Assembly: GCA_012103035.1 (NCBI GenBank)
Contig: JAAVLL010000002.1
Span: forward strand, 310,001-374,000
Length of the DNA: 64,000 nucleotides
Source: Brucella oryzae
GTDB taxonomy: Bacteria; Pseudomonadota; Alphaproteobacteria; Rhizobiales; Rhizobiaceae
Direction of reading: 5' to 3'
A model generated the notes under the pieces. The model worked only from the letters and a program-made list of their open reading frames with translations. It had not been told where the DNA came from and did not search any database. The position numbers and the translations under genes were made by a program. Below, piece by piece: positions 46,189 through 57,091 of the stretch (position 1 is the first letter of the stretch; each line of letters starts with the position of its first letter).

Positions 46189-47002
46189 ATGTCTTTACCG
46201 CTCGTAGACCAATTAATGTTCAGGGATCTCTGCTTGAACGGTTCGATCTTCGCGGTTGAACGGTGTGACGGGGACACTCGCCAAACAGTCAGTCGTGCGC
46301 ACGCGCCGGGCCAGCTCTTCGGCAGTCTTGCTGGCCTTCTTTCTGCTCAAACCCCGTTGGCAACTGGGTCGTTCCAGCGACCCACGCTGTTTGGATTCCA
46401 CCGCTGGTGTCTCATACGCTACGGTCGTATGGTTCCTTTATGGGCTCTGGAGCGTCTATATCGAAGAAGCTGCTTGCGCCCGGTTGGCAACGGAGCCACA
46501 GGTGATCCGCGTCAGTGGGCTTCTGAGGGAGGCAGTACATCGCATTGTCGCATGGGGCCGCGGACCTCGAAGTGAAAGCGAGCATAGGCTGGGAAATGTG
46601 CTCATCGATGAAATAGCTATGCTCCCGCCAGAACCGCTCAGCCTAGCGTACCCAAACGATTTTCGCTTGCGCCAAATCACCGATGGCATTCTGTCCAATC
46701 TTGCAGACGAGCGCGGGATGGAAGACTGGGCGCGCCTGGCTGGCATCACCACACGCACGCTTGCAAGACGTTTTGTTGCAGAAACCGGTTTTGGGTTTTC
46801 GGAGTGGCGCCAGCGGGCAAAGGTGCTACGCGCCATCGAATTGCTTGCGGAAAATATGCCCGTCACGACGATAGCCGTCGATCTCGGTTATACTAATGTT
46901 AGCGCATTTATCGCAATGTTTACCCGGATACTGGGGACGACGCCGGGTTGCTATGCCCGCTCACAGCTGGAGAGATCGGGTCGATCAATACCGGGGCACT
47001 AG
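46189..47002 (+). CDS. AraC-family transcriptional regulator
   Basis: The N-terminal cupin-like sensor has HAPGQLFGSLAGLLS and, after missing bases near 46345 and 46445, GNWVVPATHAVWIPPLVSHT. The C-terminal double helix-turn-helix is clear: DWARLAGITTRTLARRFVAETG and VTTIAVDLGYTNVSAFIAMFTRILGTTPGCYA. About 271 residues. The RmlC-like layout resembles regulators that repress or activate adjacent efflux or catabolic genes. The gene downstream is only an IS5 remnant, so its present target is unclear. Confidence 0.83.
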
Positions 47003-47080
47003 GATGGGGACCTGATCAAACTATTGCCGCTATTGACTGATTGCTTTCTTTTCAGGTCTGGCCAGCAGGGAGAGTGATGA

Positions 47081-47262
47081 TGAGCGATCTTTTTGGCTTT
47101 CGGATGGGGCTTGGTCGGCGATTGAGCCTCATCTTCCAACGAACCAGCTGGGTGCTCCGCGCGTCGATGATCGGCGGATCATCTCGGGCATTCTCCACGT
47201 CCTCAAGGATGGTTGCCGCTGACGCGATGCGGCGGCCGAACCCACCCACGAGCGTACAGGCA
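47081..47262 (+). pseudogene. IS5-family (IS427 group) transposase, N-terminal remnant
   Basis: ATG 47081 and one missing T near 47091 give MSDLFWLSDGAWSAIEPHLP, then RVDDRRIISGILHVLKDGCR and a decayed PPTSV. This is the DUF4096-type N-terminal domain of IS427-group transposases. The DDE catalytic part is absent downstream, so the element is a fragment of under 200 bp. Confidence 0.75.
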
Positions 47263-47441
47263 GCCCGACGCCCACTCGAAAGTGGCTATAAACTGCGGTT
47301 TATTGACAGTTTGCTATTAAAGCGGTTGATTTAACCGACGAGGAGGCTGATTAAGCAAGGCAGATTTTGTGGCTATACGTATTACTGAGATTACGTGCAT
47401 TCGATTGTGAATCTTTACGAGGCTTACTTACAGATACTATA

Positions 47442-48408
47442 TTATATTTTTAGGGCGACGCCTCTTTCATTGACCTGGCTAAGTTTTTCCCTATCCGAAG
47501 GTCGGAAGGCTTTACGATTGGCCTCTACTTGCTTGATGATAAAATCTTTTACTCTTTCAGTACGCACGCGGTAACGTGGGTTTTCGTGCGTGACAATGAA
47601 ATATGTGCGCAGAAAACTAATTTCGCCGGGCAGCAGCCGGATAAGTTGCGGATTATGCGCCGCGATAAAGCATGGTAAAAGCGCGATACCCACACCGCTG
47701 GAAGTAGCGTCCACCTGCGTGAGAATATTCGAAACCTGCAAGTCGGCTTCACGATGCGGAAGATAGTTCCGCAGATAATCATGCGCAGGCGTCGGAAGCA
47801 GGTCCGGTATATATCCGATGATGAAATGCCGATCGATGTCGGCGACCGTGCGAATTGCCTCATGCGGTCGTAAATAGTCCTGACTGCAGTACAGTCCGTA
47901 TTCATAATCGCAAAGTTTACGCGATACCAAAGGCCCGAGCGTCGGACGCTCCATCATGATTGCAATATCGGCTTCGCGCTTCGTAAGGCTTACAATAGAA
48001 GGATCGGCGATCAGCTCAATCCGTATATCTGCCAGTTCCGGTGGTAACAGATGCAACTGACGCACGAAAAATTCGATGAAAATCCTTCCGGTATCGTCAG
48101 GCGTAACGGGCCTGCGAGGCTGTTTACCTTGGACGACATGTCCGTCTGAATACGAATAACAGCGCTTTCCATCTGCTGCACCTCGGTAGCCAGCTTCTCG
48201 CCCGCTTCGGTGATCTTGTAGCCGCCGGGGAGCGCTCGAATAAGGGTACCCGCAAGCTGGTCTCCAACGCAGTGATACGTCGGCTAAGCGTGGAATGATC
48301 TAGGCCAATATGCCGAGCCGCAACCGTCAGACGCCCCAAACGGGCGACGGCGAGAAAGGCTTTCAGGTCGTCCCACTTTAGATCGGAGGTATGGGAATTA
48401 GCGCACAT
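47442..48408 (-). CDS. LysR-family regulator, divergent to the catabolic cluster
   Basis: The N-terminal winged helix-turn-helix reads KWDDLKAFLAVARLGRLTVAARHIGLDHSTLSRRI. The effector domain has IRIELIADPSIVSLTKREADIAI, then SRKLCDYEYGLYCSQDYL. Length is about 322 residues. One or two bases are missing between about 48235 and 48065. Divergent placement, 115 bp from the dehydrogenase gene, makes it the likely controller of the plus-strand operon at 48.5-55.5 kb. The inducer is unknown. Confidence 0.86.
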
Positions 48409-48523
48409 GCAGATTGTATGTATGCGAATTTACAGCAAAGCAAGCAATTTGTAACGCTATCTGTCACCTGTCGAACCTGAAAAGAGCCTGTCAGGTCCGC
48501 AGAAAGAATACTGGGAGCAATCA

Positions 48524-49865
48524 ATGTCCATGTTCGAAAACTCCGCGCACTTGAAGCTGCGGGCAAGCCGGTCCGCGTCGGTATCATAGGTGCTGGAAAA
48601 TTCGGATCAATGTATCTTTCGCAGGTCAATCGTACGCCGGGTGTGCATCTGGTCGGCGTTTCCGACCTCAACCCATCCAATGCCCGTCAATCGCTGCGCC
48701 GTGTCGGCTGGACGGAGGAGCAATTCGCAGCGGTCTCATTCGAAGACGCCGATAAAACGGCTCGACTTTCGTGACAGACAATGCCGCTGACATGCTTGCC
48801 AGCCCCTTCATCGATATCGTCATCGATGCAACCGGTCATCCGGCAGCAGGCGTGCGCCACGTGCTTCTGGCTTGCGAGCACAAAAGCATATCGTGATGGT
48901 CAATGTGGAGGCCGATGTTCTGGCTGGTCCGCTTCTGGCTAAAAGGCCGAGGAAGCTGGCATCATTTATTCTATGGCAGCGGGCGACCAGCCTTCACTGA
49001 TCGCCGAATTGTGCGACTGGGCCCGTTGCACAGGCTTCAACGTTGTGTGCGCTGGCAAGGGCACGAAATATCTGCCCATTTATCACAAATCGACACCCGA
49101 TACGGTATGGGGCTATTACGGATTCTCGCCAGAACAGGTGGCGGGCGGCGATTTCAACCCGAAGATGTTCAACTCGTTCCTCGACGGCACCAAGTCCGCG
49201 CTGGAAATGGCGGCGGTCGCCAATGGTTGCGACCTCCTGCCGCCCGATGACGGCTTGCTCTTTCCGGCTTGCGGCGCGGATGACCTGCAAACCGTCCTGC
49301 GTCCCGTGGAATATGGCGGCATCCTCAAACGCCGCGGCACGGTCGAGGTCGTTTCCTCGATCGAACGCGACGGTCGCCCGGTCTTTCGCGACCTGCGCTG
49401 GGGCGTCTATGTCGTGATCGAGGGAGAAACCCAATATGTTCGCGACTGCTTCAAGCAATACGGCCTTCTGACCGACCCGACCGGTCGCTTTGCCGCGACC
49501 TACAAGCCCTATCATCTGATCGGCCTGGAACTCGGCGTCTCGATCGCTTCGATCGCAACCCGCCAGGAACCCACCGGGCGTACAAAGGCTGGAGCGCTGA
49601 CGTGGTGGCTGTGGCCAAGCGCAGACTGGCGGCAGGCGAGATGCTCGATGGCGAGGGCGGCTATACCGTTTACGGCAAAGTGATTCCCGCCGCCACCTCC
49701 TCGAAGCTGGATGCCGTTCCGATTGGTCTCGCCCACGGCATGAAGCTCAAGCGTGATATCGAGGACGGGCATGTCGTCTGCTGGTCAGATGTCGAATATG
49801 ATGAAGACGATGTCACCATTCGCCTGCGAAAGGAGATGGAGCGGGAGTTCCTCGCCGTAAACTGA
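48524..49865 (+). CDS. COG4091-type NAD(P)-dependent dehydrogenase with C-terminal SAF domain
   Basis: ATG 48524 follows GGGAG. After a missing base near 48553 the Rossmann motif reads VRVGIIGAGKFGSMYLSQV, then VHLVGVSDLNPSNA. IDATGHPAAGVRHV and VNVEADVLAGPLLAKKAEEAG resemble homoserine dehydrogenase. The catalytic region includes AAGDQPSLIAELCDWA and GKGTKYLPIYHKSTPD. The C-terminal SAF part is GEGGYTVYGKVIPA and LAHGMKLKRDIEDGHVVCW. About 447 residues. Breaks near 48770, 48880, 48950 and 49585. The family is annotated as predicted homoserine dehydrogenase; here, in a sugar-acid cluster, it probably oxidises a polyol acid. Confidence 0.8.
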
Positions 49866-49914
49866 CGTCGCTCTCCAGCGATTAGACGTAGAATCTCAAC
49901 GAATAGAGGGCAGT

Positions 49915-50558
49915 ATGGCCTGTCACGACACCTCCCGGTTCAGGGGCAACTTCTGGGCGTGAAGCTCGACAACGGTACGCGCGTAACACACGGTACAGGC
50001 GCCAACATCAAGGTTCCGCTGTCGGGATTTCCAGTCACGATGCATGAACTCTATAGCGGCTATGACGAAGGTGCGAAACTTTCGTTCGAAGGCCAGTTCG
50101 GCTTCATCGAGTTCCACACTGACTGCCGGTTGCCGCGCCATGTGCACATGATCCATGACGAGGCAACGGGCAAACCGAAAATGCTGCCCGAGCGCATTCT
50201 CGTGCTTAACGGCGTCGGCGTGACCGAGCTTTGCGGCGAATATTTCATCATAGCGCCGGGAACGCTTGTCGACATTCCGCCAGGCGTGCCCCACACATGG
50301 AATGCCTGCCCGGCCGGAGTGAAGCTGCCCGACGGCACCGTCTCGGACGGCGGCTTCACCATGATTTACAACTATTCCGACCAGACCAGCTTCTTTCCGA
50401 CCGAGCAGACGGAACTTCTAACCCGGGCAGACGAATACATCGCTTATGAAGGCGACCTCCAGGATATCCGCTTCCCAGTCATGACAGCCGGAGAAGTAGC
50501 CAGAAGGGCGCGTTTGGTCTGGAACACGGAACTATGTCGGGATCTGGAACTGGCGTGA
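49915..50558 (+). CDS. Cupin-fold protein of unknown reaction (sugar isomerase/epimerase-like)
   Basis: A metal-binding double-psi beta-helix: the first motif is DCRLPRHVHMIHDEATGKPKM (two His and a Glu), the second is VDIPPGVPHTWNACPAG with its His. DGTVSDGGFTMIYNYSDQTSF follows. About 210 residues, with one missing base before VKLDNGTRV near 49950. Start is ATG 49915, or GTG 49959 if the early part is wrong. I do not recognise the family. The neighbourhood suggests an isomerase or lactonase-type step on a C4-C6 sugar acid. Confidence 0.7.
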
Positions 50559-50774
50559 ACAACCGCAGCAGCCCGTTCAGGAGAGAAGCCGGTACGAGCC
50601 ACCATGCGTTTTCCTGAACGTATGGTGCAAACGGGCATTGGAGCACATCCCGAAAAGTGTGAAGCGGTTTTCGGGATGGGCGTAAAACAGACAGTCAGAG
50701 AGCCGATCTGATCGAAACGCACTCCAGGAATAGCCTGCTGCTATTTGAAGATGAATTCACTTTGGGAGGATTGA

Positions 50775-51852
50775 ATGAGTCCGATAAACAAAAGAACCGA
50801 GGCATCGTCTCCTTGATTGGCGGACCGCTTGGCAAGATCCCGGGGCCATGATGATCGTGCCGCTGTTCCTGGGCGCGACCATCAATACGTTTTGGCCGGA
50901 ACTTCTGGGTATCGGCAGCTTTACCACAGCGCTTTTCCGGGACGGGACGGGCGCTCTGCTCGGTCTGTTCTTCTTTGTATGGGCGCGCAGATTGATTTTC
51001 GCCAGACCTCGGCCACCCTGCAGAAGGGTACGGCGATTCTTTTGGGTAAGGCCTTCGTCGGCGGCAGCATCGGTCTATTGGTCGCCTTCTATATGCCGGG
51101 CGGTACGCTGTGGGGCTGACACCACTTGCCATCATCGCTGGCATGACCAATTCCAATTCCGCGCTCTATGTGGCGCTCACCAAACAATTCGGCAATGCAT
51201 CCGACCGGGGTGCTGTATCGGTCATTTCGCTGAATGACGGTCCGTTTATCACACTGCTCATCCTCGGCACAGCCGGGCTTGCTGCCTTTCCGATGACCAT
51301 GCTCATCGGCTGCCTATGCCGCTCGTCATCGGTTTCATCGTCGGTAACAATTCGTCCAAGGCGCGTGAGTTTCTCGCGCCCGGCGAAATGCTTTTGATCC
51401 CGTTCCTCGGTTTCGTCGTCGGCCGTGGCATTGATTTCTCCATGCTGCTACAGGCTGGTGTGCAGGGGGTGTTTCTGGGCGTCGGAACAGTTATCTGTTC
51501 GGGCCTGTTCGCCATGCTGTTCCTACATGTCATGCACATTATTACCCGCCGCCCGAAAGCGACGCGCAACCTGATCTCGGGCGCAGCCGAATCGACGGTC
51601 GCCGGCAATGCCGTCGCCACGCCCGCTGCGGTGGCGCTGCTTGATCCGAGCTACAAGGCCATCGAGGCGATCTCCACCTCACAGGTTGCCGCCGCCACCA
51701 TCACCACGGCGCTTCTCGTTCCCTTCCTTGTGATGTTCGTTGCACGCTGGCAGCAATCCCGCGGCATCTCGTCGGCGGCTGAAGAGTACTGGATTAATAC
51801 AGGGAGTGTAGAGGGCGCGCCTCTATCCTCTCCCCGGCAACAGGCAGTCTGA
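50775..51852 (+). CDS. KdgT-family 2-keto-3-deoxygluconate:H+ symporter-like permease
   Basis: ATG 50775 follows GGGAGG. The opening GKIPGAMMIVPLFLGATINTFWP matches KdgT. Further matches are GSFTTALFRDGTGALLGLFFFVMGAQ, IIAGMTNSNSALYVALTKQFG, SLNDGPFITLLILGTAGLAAFP and VGNNSSKAREFLAPG. It ends with GAAESTVAGNAVATPAAVALLDP. About ten helices, 355 residues. Bases are missing near 50790, 50845, 50985, 51110 and 51315. Imports a sugar acid by proton symport. The specific substrate cannot be read from the sequence. Confidence 0.84.
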
Positions 51853-51941
51853 CGGCCGCCGCGCCCCGCAACAGAGCGATGCGATCCGTCGCATGCCTTC
51901 CCTCTTCCCTCGTATCCCTACGACCATCAAAGGAGCAGACA

Positions 51942-53397
51942 ATGAACACGACTGCGTTCATCGGCCTTGATCGCGCTTATCGCAACTATATCAACGGTAC
52001 TTTCGTTGATGCCGCAACCGGCCTGATCGACGTCACCAATCCCGCCACCGGCACCGTCATCGCACGTGTGCCGGATTCCGATGCAGCCGAAGTCGATCGT
52101 GCCGTCACCGCCGCCCGCCAGGCGCAGGGGCTGGGAGCGGTTGACAGCCATCGAGCGCGCCGGATATCTGCGCAAGATTTCCGCCAAGATCCGCGAACAC
52201 CGAGTTGCGCTTGCCGATATCATCATCAAGGAACAGGGAAGGTTCGGGGCCTGGCACAAGTCGAGGTTGATTTCACAGCCGACTATATCGACTACATGGC
52301 CGAATGGGCCCGACGTATCGAAGGTGAGGTTCTAACCTCCGACCGACTGAATGAAACCATGATCCTGCTGCGCAAGCCGGTGGGCGTCGTCGCCGGTATT
52401 CTGCCCTGGAACTTTCCATTTTTCCTGATCGCGCGCAAGTTGGCGCCTGCGCTGGTAACCGGCAATACGATCGTTATCAAGCCGAGCGAAGAAACCCCGA
52501 TCAACGCGTTCATCTTTGCCGAACTGGTTGCCGAAACCGATCTCCCGAAGGGCGTCTTCAATCTTGTTGGTGGTCGCGGCCGCACTGCGGCGAAGCGCTC
52601 GCCTCCCATCCGGGTGTCGATCTCATCACGTTTACCGGTTCGGTGAATACCGGCTCGCACATCATGCAATTGGCCGGAAAGAACCTTACTCGCGTCAACC
52701 TGGAACTGGGTGGTAAGGCACCGGCCATCGTGCTGAAGGATGCCGATTTGGATCTGGCGGCAAAAGCGATCTACGATTCGCGCGTTATCAATACCGGACA
52801 GGTCTGTAACTGTGCTGAGCGCGTCTATGTCGAGCGCAATGTCCATGATGCGCTGGTCGAAAAGCTGAAAGCACTGTTTGAAAACACACGCTATGGCGAT
52901 CCGTCTATCGAAGTGGATCTACACATGGGGCCGCTAGTCAATCAAGCTGGCCTGGACAAAGTTGCAGACGCCGTGGATCTGGCTAAAAACAGGGTGCCAA
53001 GATTGTCACTGGAGGGAAGATCGCCGAGCGTGGGAAGGGCTTTCATTACGAGCCGACACTGCTGACTGACGCAACTGCCGACATGGACATCATGCGCCGC
53101 GAGACCTTTGGTCCGGTTTTGCCCATCCAGATTGTCGACAGCCTCGATGAAGCTATCGCTCTGTCCAACGAGTCGGAATATGGTCTTACCTCCTCGATCT
53201 ACACTCGCGATCTCAACTCGGCTCTGAAAGCCGCGCGTGAGCTGAAATTCGGTGAAACCTATATCAATCGCGAGAACTTCGAGGCCATGCAAGGTTTCCA
53301 CGCCGGACGCCGCAAGTCCGGCATTGGTGGCGCCGACGGCAAACACGGCCTCTATGAATTCATGGAAACCCACGTCGTTTACATCAAGGGCGAGTGA
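51942..53397 (+). CDS. aldA: Aldehyde dehydrogenase, AldA-like (lactaldehyde/glycolaldehyde)
   Basis: ATG 51942 has AAGGAG 6 bp upstream. NYINGTFVDAATG, GILPWNFPFFLIARKLAPAL, VIKPSEETP, FTGSVNTGSHI, LELGGKAPAIVL and the active-site segment NTGQVCNCAERVYVERN (catalytic Cys) match lactaldehyde dehydrogenase AldA. The C terminus reads RKSGIGGADGKHGLYEFME. About 485 residues. Bases are missing near 52133, 52247, 52585 and 52995. Would oxidise lactaldehyde or glycolaldehyde to lactate or glycolate. Confidence 0.87.
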
Positions 53398-53508
53398 TCC
53401 CATCATATTGTCCCTTGACCGGGCGCTGTATTTCTGCCCCGCGCCCGGCAAACTCTTCCCATCGTTGTGGTACAGCCTAGCTTCGGCGATCGTGAAAGGA
53501 ACCGTGCC

Positions 53509-54651
53509 GTGCGTCTGAAAGATTGTCACAATTTCCATGATTTCCGAGAACTGGCAAAAGACGCCTGCCTAGTCCGATCTTCAACTATATCGACGGTGGG
53601 GCAGATGATGAAGTAACGTTGCACCGCAACACCGCTGCTTTCGAGAATTGCGATCTGGTCCCCAGCATCTTGCGCGGCGTCGATGATGTCGATATCTCCG
53701 TCGAGGTAATGGGTATCAAGTTGGACCTGCCCGTTTATCTTTCTCCGACTGCATTGCAGCGCCTGTTCCATCATCAGGGCGAACGTGCGACTGCTGCAGC
53801 TGCGGAAGAATTCGGTACGATGTTCGGGTGCTCCTCGCTTGGCACCGTCTCCATGGAAGAACTGGCGCGCAAGCATCGCAATCCGCAGATCTATCAGTTC
53901 TATTTTCACAAAGACCGCAGCCTTAATCGCGCTATGATGCAGAAGGCCAAGGAAAGTGGTATCGAGGTCATGATGTTGACAGTAGACAGTATCACTGGCG
54001 GCAATAGAGAGCGCGATCTGCGCACCGGCTTTACCATTCCCTTCCGCCTGACCCTTGCCAGCATGATGCAGTTCGCCATCAAGCCGGTGTGGGGCTCAAT
54101 TACGTTATCCACGAGAGGTTCAGCTTGCCTCAGCTCGACACCCATATCGACATGAAGGGCGACACCGTAACGATCGGGCGCTATTTCACCGAAATGTTGG
54201 AGCCGTCTATGAATTGGGATGACATCGCTCGCATGGTTGAGGAATGGGGCGGAAAATTTTGTCTCAAGGGCGTCATGAGCGCTTCAGACGCACAAAACGC
54301 CGCTTCGATTGGCTGCAATGGCATCGTGCTTTCCAATCATGGCGGGCGCCAGCTTGACGGCTCACGCACCGGCTTTGACCAGCTTGACGAAGTCCTGCAA
54401 GCTGTCGGGGACCAACTCGATGTGATGATTGACGGAGGCATCCAGCGTGGCACCCATGTATTGAAGGCCCTGTCGATGGGGCTAAGGCCGTAGGGCTCGG
54501 GCGTTTCTATCTTTATGCGCTAGCAGCTGCCGGCCAGCCCGGCATCCAGCGCGCGCTCGGCCTGCTACAAGCCGAACTTCTGCGCGGCATGCGCCTGATG
54601 GGTGCTCGCAAGGTCTCGGACCTTACCCGCGACAATCTCCGCTTCCGCTGA
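53509..54651 (+). CDS. FMN-dependent 2-hydroxyacid dehydrogenase (LldD/glycolate oxidase family)
   Basis: GTG 53509, with AAGGA 9 bp upstream, gives VRLKDCHNFHDFRELA. FMN-barrel motifs are FNYIDGGADDEVTL, YLSPTALQRLFHHQGE, IYQFYFHKDRSL and MLTVDSITGGNRERD. The active-site His and substrate Arg lie in VLSNHGGRQLDGSRT, and the phosphate site in MIDGGIQRGTHVLKA. About 381 residues. Bases are missing near 53565, 54092 and 54480. Oxidises L-lactate or glycolate to pyruvate or glyoxylate, membrane-associated, with electrons to quinone or oxygen. Fits directly after AldA. Confidence 0.87.
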
Positions 54652-54701
54652 CGGCGTTTGCACCTCCAGCACCGCCTCCCGTCCAACATTTGGAGCTCCC
54701 C

Positions 54702-55463
54702 ATGTTGTTTTCTGCCAATCTCGGCTTCCTGTGGAACGATCTGCCACTGCCGGAGGCCATCCGTCGAGCCAAGGAAGCAGGTTTCGAGGCCGTCGAATGC
54801 CATTGGCCTTATAAAACACCCGCCGAGGATGTGGTGGAAGCACTTGCCGAAACGGGTCTTGTCATGCTCGGCCTCAATACGCGGCGTGGAAATACAGGCG
54901 AGAACGGTCTGCTCGCCTTGCCCGGCCGGGAGCAGGAGGCGCACGCAGCAATTGACGAGGCGATCAGCTATGCAGCTGCCACAGGAACGGAAGCGGTGCA
55001 TGCCATGGCTGGCATTGCCGAAGGTACCAGGGCACGCGCGACCTTCCTCAAAAATCTTCGCTACGCCTGCACAAGGGCCCGCAAGCACGGCATCACGATC
55101 TTGATCGAACCGCTCAATCCCTATGACGCGCCAGGCTATTTTCTGCGGAATACTGCCCAGGCAGAAGCCATTATCCGCGAATTGGATCTGCCCGAACTTC
55201 GCCTCATGTTCGACGTCTACCATCAGCAGATCACGGCTGGCGACATCTGCCGCAGCTTCGAGACTCTTCTACCGATCATCGGTCATGTACAGATCGCGTC
55301 CGTGCCAATGCGGGAGCGTCCTGATCGAGGAGAAGTCGATTATCGCTTCGTCTTGTCATACATTCAAGCGCTCGGCTGGACTCGGCCCGTCGGCGCAGAA
55401 TACCGCACCAACGGCTCGACCGAGGAAACGCTCGGCTGGCTGCCAGAGTTCCAGGCACTCTAG
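54702..55463 (+). CDS. Hydroxypyruvate / 2-oxo-tetronate isomerase-like TIM-barrel protein (Hyi/OtnI family)
   Basis: ATG 54702 has GGAG 6 bp upstream. FSANLGFLWNDLPLPEAIRR is the Hyi opening (usually ANLSMLF). GLNTRRGNTGENGLLALPG, ILIEPLNPYDAPGYFLRNT with metal-binding Glu, LMFDVYHQQ with Asp/His, and GHVQIASVPMRERPDRGEVDY follow. VGAEYRTNGSTEETLGWL provides the last Glu. 254 residues, frame intact. In OtnI the reaction interconverts 2-oxo-tetronate and 3-oxo-tetronate; in Hyi, hydroxypyruvate and tartronate semialdehyde. Last gene of the cluster. Confidence 0.85.
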   Translation: MLFSANLGFLWNDLPLPEAIRRAKEAGFEAVECHWPYKTPAEDVVEALAETGLVMLGLNTRRGNTGENGLLALPGREQEAHAAIDEAISYAAATGTEAVHAMAGIAEGTRARATFLKNLRYACTRARKHGITILIEPLNPYDAPGYFLRNTAQAEAIIRELDLPELRLMFDVYHQQITAGDICRSFETLLPIIGHVQIASVPMRERPDRGEVDYRFVLSYIQALGWTRPVGAEYRTNGSTEETLGWLPEFQAL

Positions 55464-55993
55464 GTGCTTACGTTAAAATTGCATAAGCGACTCGATTGAG
55501 GCTAAGCACGTGTATAAGTCTCCATCATGGCTTAACTGCTTTGAAAATGTCGGCAATCGCGTGTTTGTCGTCAGCTTCCTTGAAAGCTCGATGATGTCAC
55601 GAGAACTCAAATATATCACTTCTGAATCAGCAGTTGTGGCCGCCTTATCAAACTCCGCTTGAAGTATACTACCAGCAGACGTAACGCTCGAATGAATGTT
55701 TAAACAGTCGCCTCTTGTGACGTAGTATACTGCTGCGAAAAACTATTGTGCTGGCTAGTGTCGCGTGTGTCCTGGCAGGAAGAAGGTACCTAGCCGAACC
55801 GAACGCCCGCTTTGCGCATTTTTCTCGCGATAGCTGTCAGTCCGCTCACGCCCCTTTCCGGTCATTTGACAGCTGATTGCCAGCGGTCACAAAAATGAGC
55901 GCTGAAACCGAGATTAAAGTAGGCTCGTCACAGTGAGCACAATAATGGCATGCTTTAATATTGACGGGGAGGTCAATAGGTGAGGAAGCCACA
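55464..55993. other. Non-coding stretch between catabolic cluster and epimerase gene
   Basis: About 530 bp with no convincing coding frame. An exact inverted pair, AGTATACTAC (55663-55672) and GTAGTATACT (55722-55731), lies in it with a 49-bp spacer, each beside a CAGCAG/GCTGCG-like triplet run. No terminator was found after the isomerase gene. Confidence 0.4.
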
Positions 55994-57011
55994 ATGCACG
56001 ACGAGAAACACTATCTTGTGCTTGGTGGAGCAGGATTTATAGGATCCCATCTCGTAAGGCGGCTTCTTATGGAGGGCCACGCGGTCACGATTATAAATCG
56101 TTCTCCTGCCACAATGATTGAAAGAAAATTTCCTGATAAGTTCAGTCGAAACCGCCTTGAAATCGTGCAAGGCAACTTTGACGATGAAGCCCTGCTCGAT
56201 CAGTTCCTGCCACGTTGCAGTGCTTGTATCCATCTCGCAGGCTCGATGGTCCCATCTGTCTCCATTGAGAACAAGATTGCCGACATCCAGATCAACCTCG
56301 CAGGAACTGTAAAGCTTCTCGAAATTGCTAGACGGCGCAGATTGAAGAAGCTGATCTATATTTCCTCTGGGGAACGGTCTATGGCCAGACAACCGCACAA
56401 TTGATCAGCGAGGATCATCCTACAGATCCGATTTCCGCTTATGGCATCACCAAGCTGGCGGCTGAAAAATATCTTCAGCTGTTTCACCGACTGCATGATT
56501 TACCCTCAATCACCCTGCGCCTGGCAAATCCCTTTGGGCCGGGACAAGCTGAAAAGGGAATTCAAGGAGCAATTGCGGTTTTGTCGAACGTATTCTACAG
56601 GGTAGGCCCGTGGAAATCTGGGGCGATGGAAGCACAATTCGCGACTATCTTTTCATTGACGATGTCGTGGAAGCGATCTTGAAAGCAATCGACTATTCCG
56701 GTCCACAGACTATGTTCAATATTGGTTCAGGGCAGGGGACGAGCCTTAATGATCTTTGCGCGCAGATCGGGCAACATTTTCCACCATTCGAAAAATCCTT
56801 CAAGCACACAAGATCATTCGATGTCCCGCGGAACGTTCTCGATATTTCCCGGGCGCGGTCGAATCTTCACTGGCATCCGCGCATATCGCTGGCCGATGGC
56901 ATTTCCCGTTATATCGCCTGGAGGAAAAGCCATGGTGCTGCGCAGTTCTTGAAGGTCGGCGCCGTAGCGACCCCAGCAAGAATCGAAGCGCCAGAACAGC
57001 TTAGCTCATAG
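55994..57011 (+). CDS. NAD-dependent sugar epimerase/dehydratase (SDR family)
   Basis: ATG 55994 follows GAGGAAG. The nucleotide-binding motif is LVLGGAGFIGSHLVRRL. CIHLAGSMVPSVS and LIYISSGGTVYGQ follow (one base missing near 56370), then the catalytic YxxxK in SAYGITKLAAEKYL. LRLANPFGPGQ, VEIWGDGSTIRDYLFIDDVV (after a base near 56595) and FNIGSGQGTSLNDL match UDP-glucose 4-epimerase relatives. About 338 residues. Probably changes the sugar of a nucleotide-sugar. Converges with the glycosyltransferase pair. Confidence 0.87.
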
Positions 57012-57091
57012 CGTTTGCAAGTTGTTCGCGGAATCGAAGCGCGAATGGAAATCAGTTTGATAGACTGATTTCCGGGCAGATGTTCTAGATG

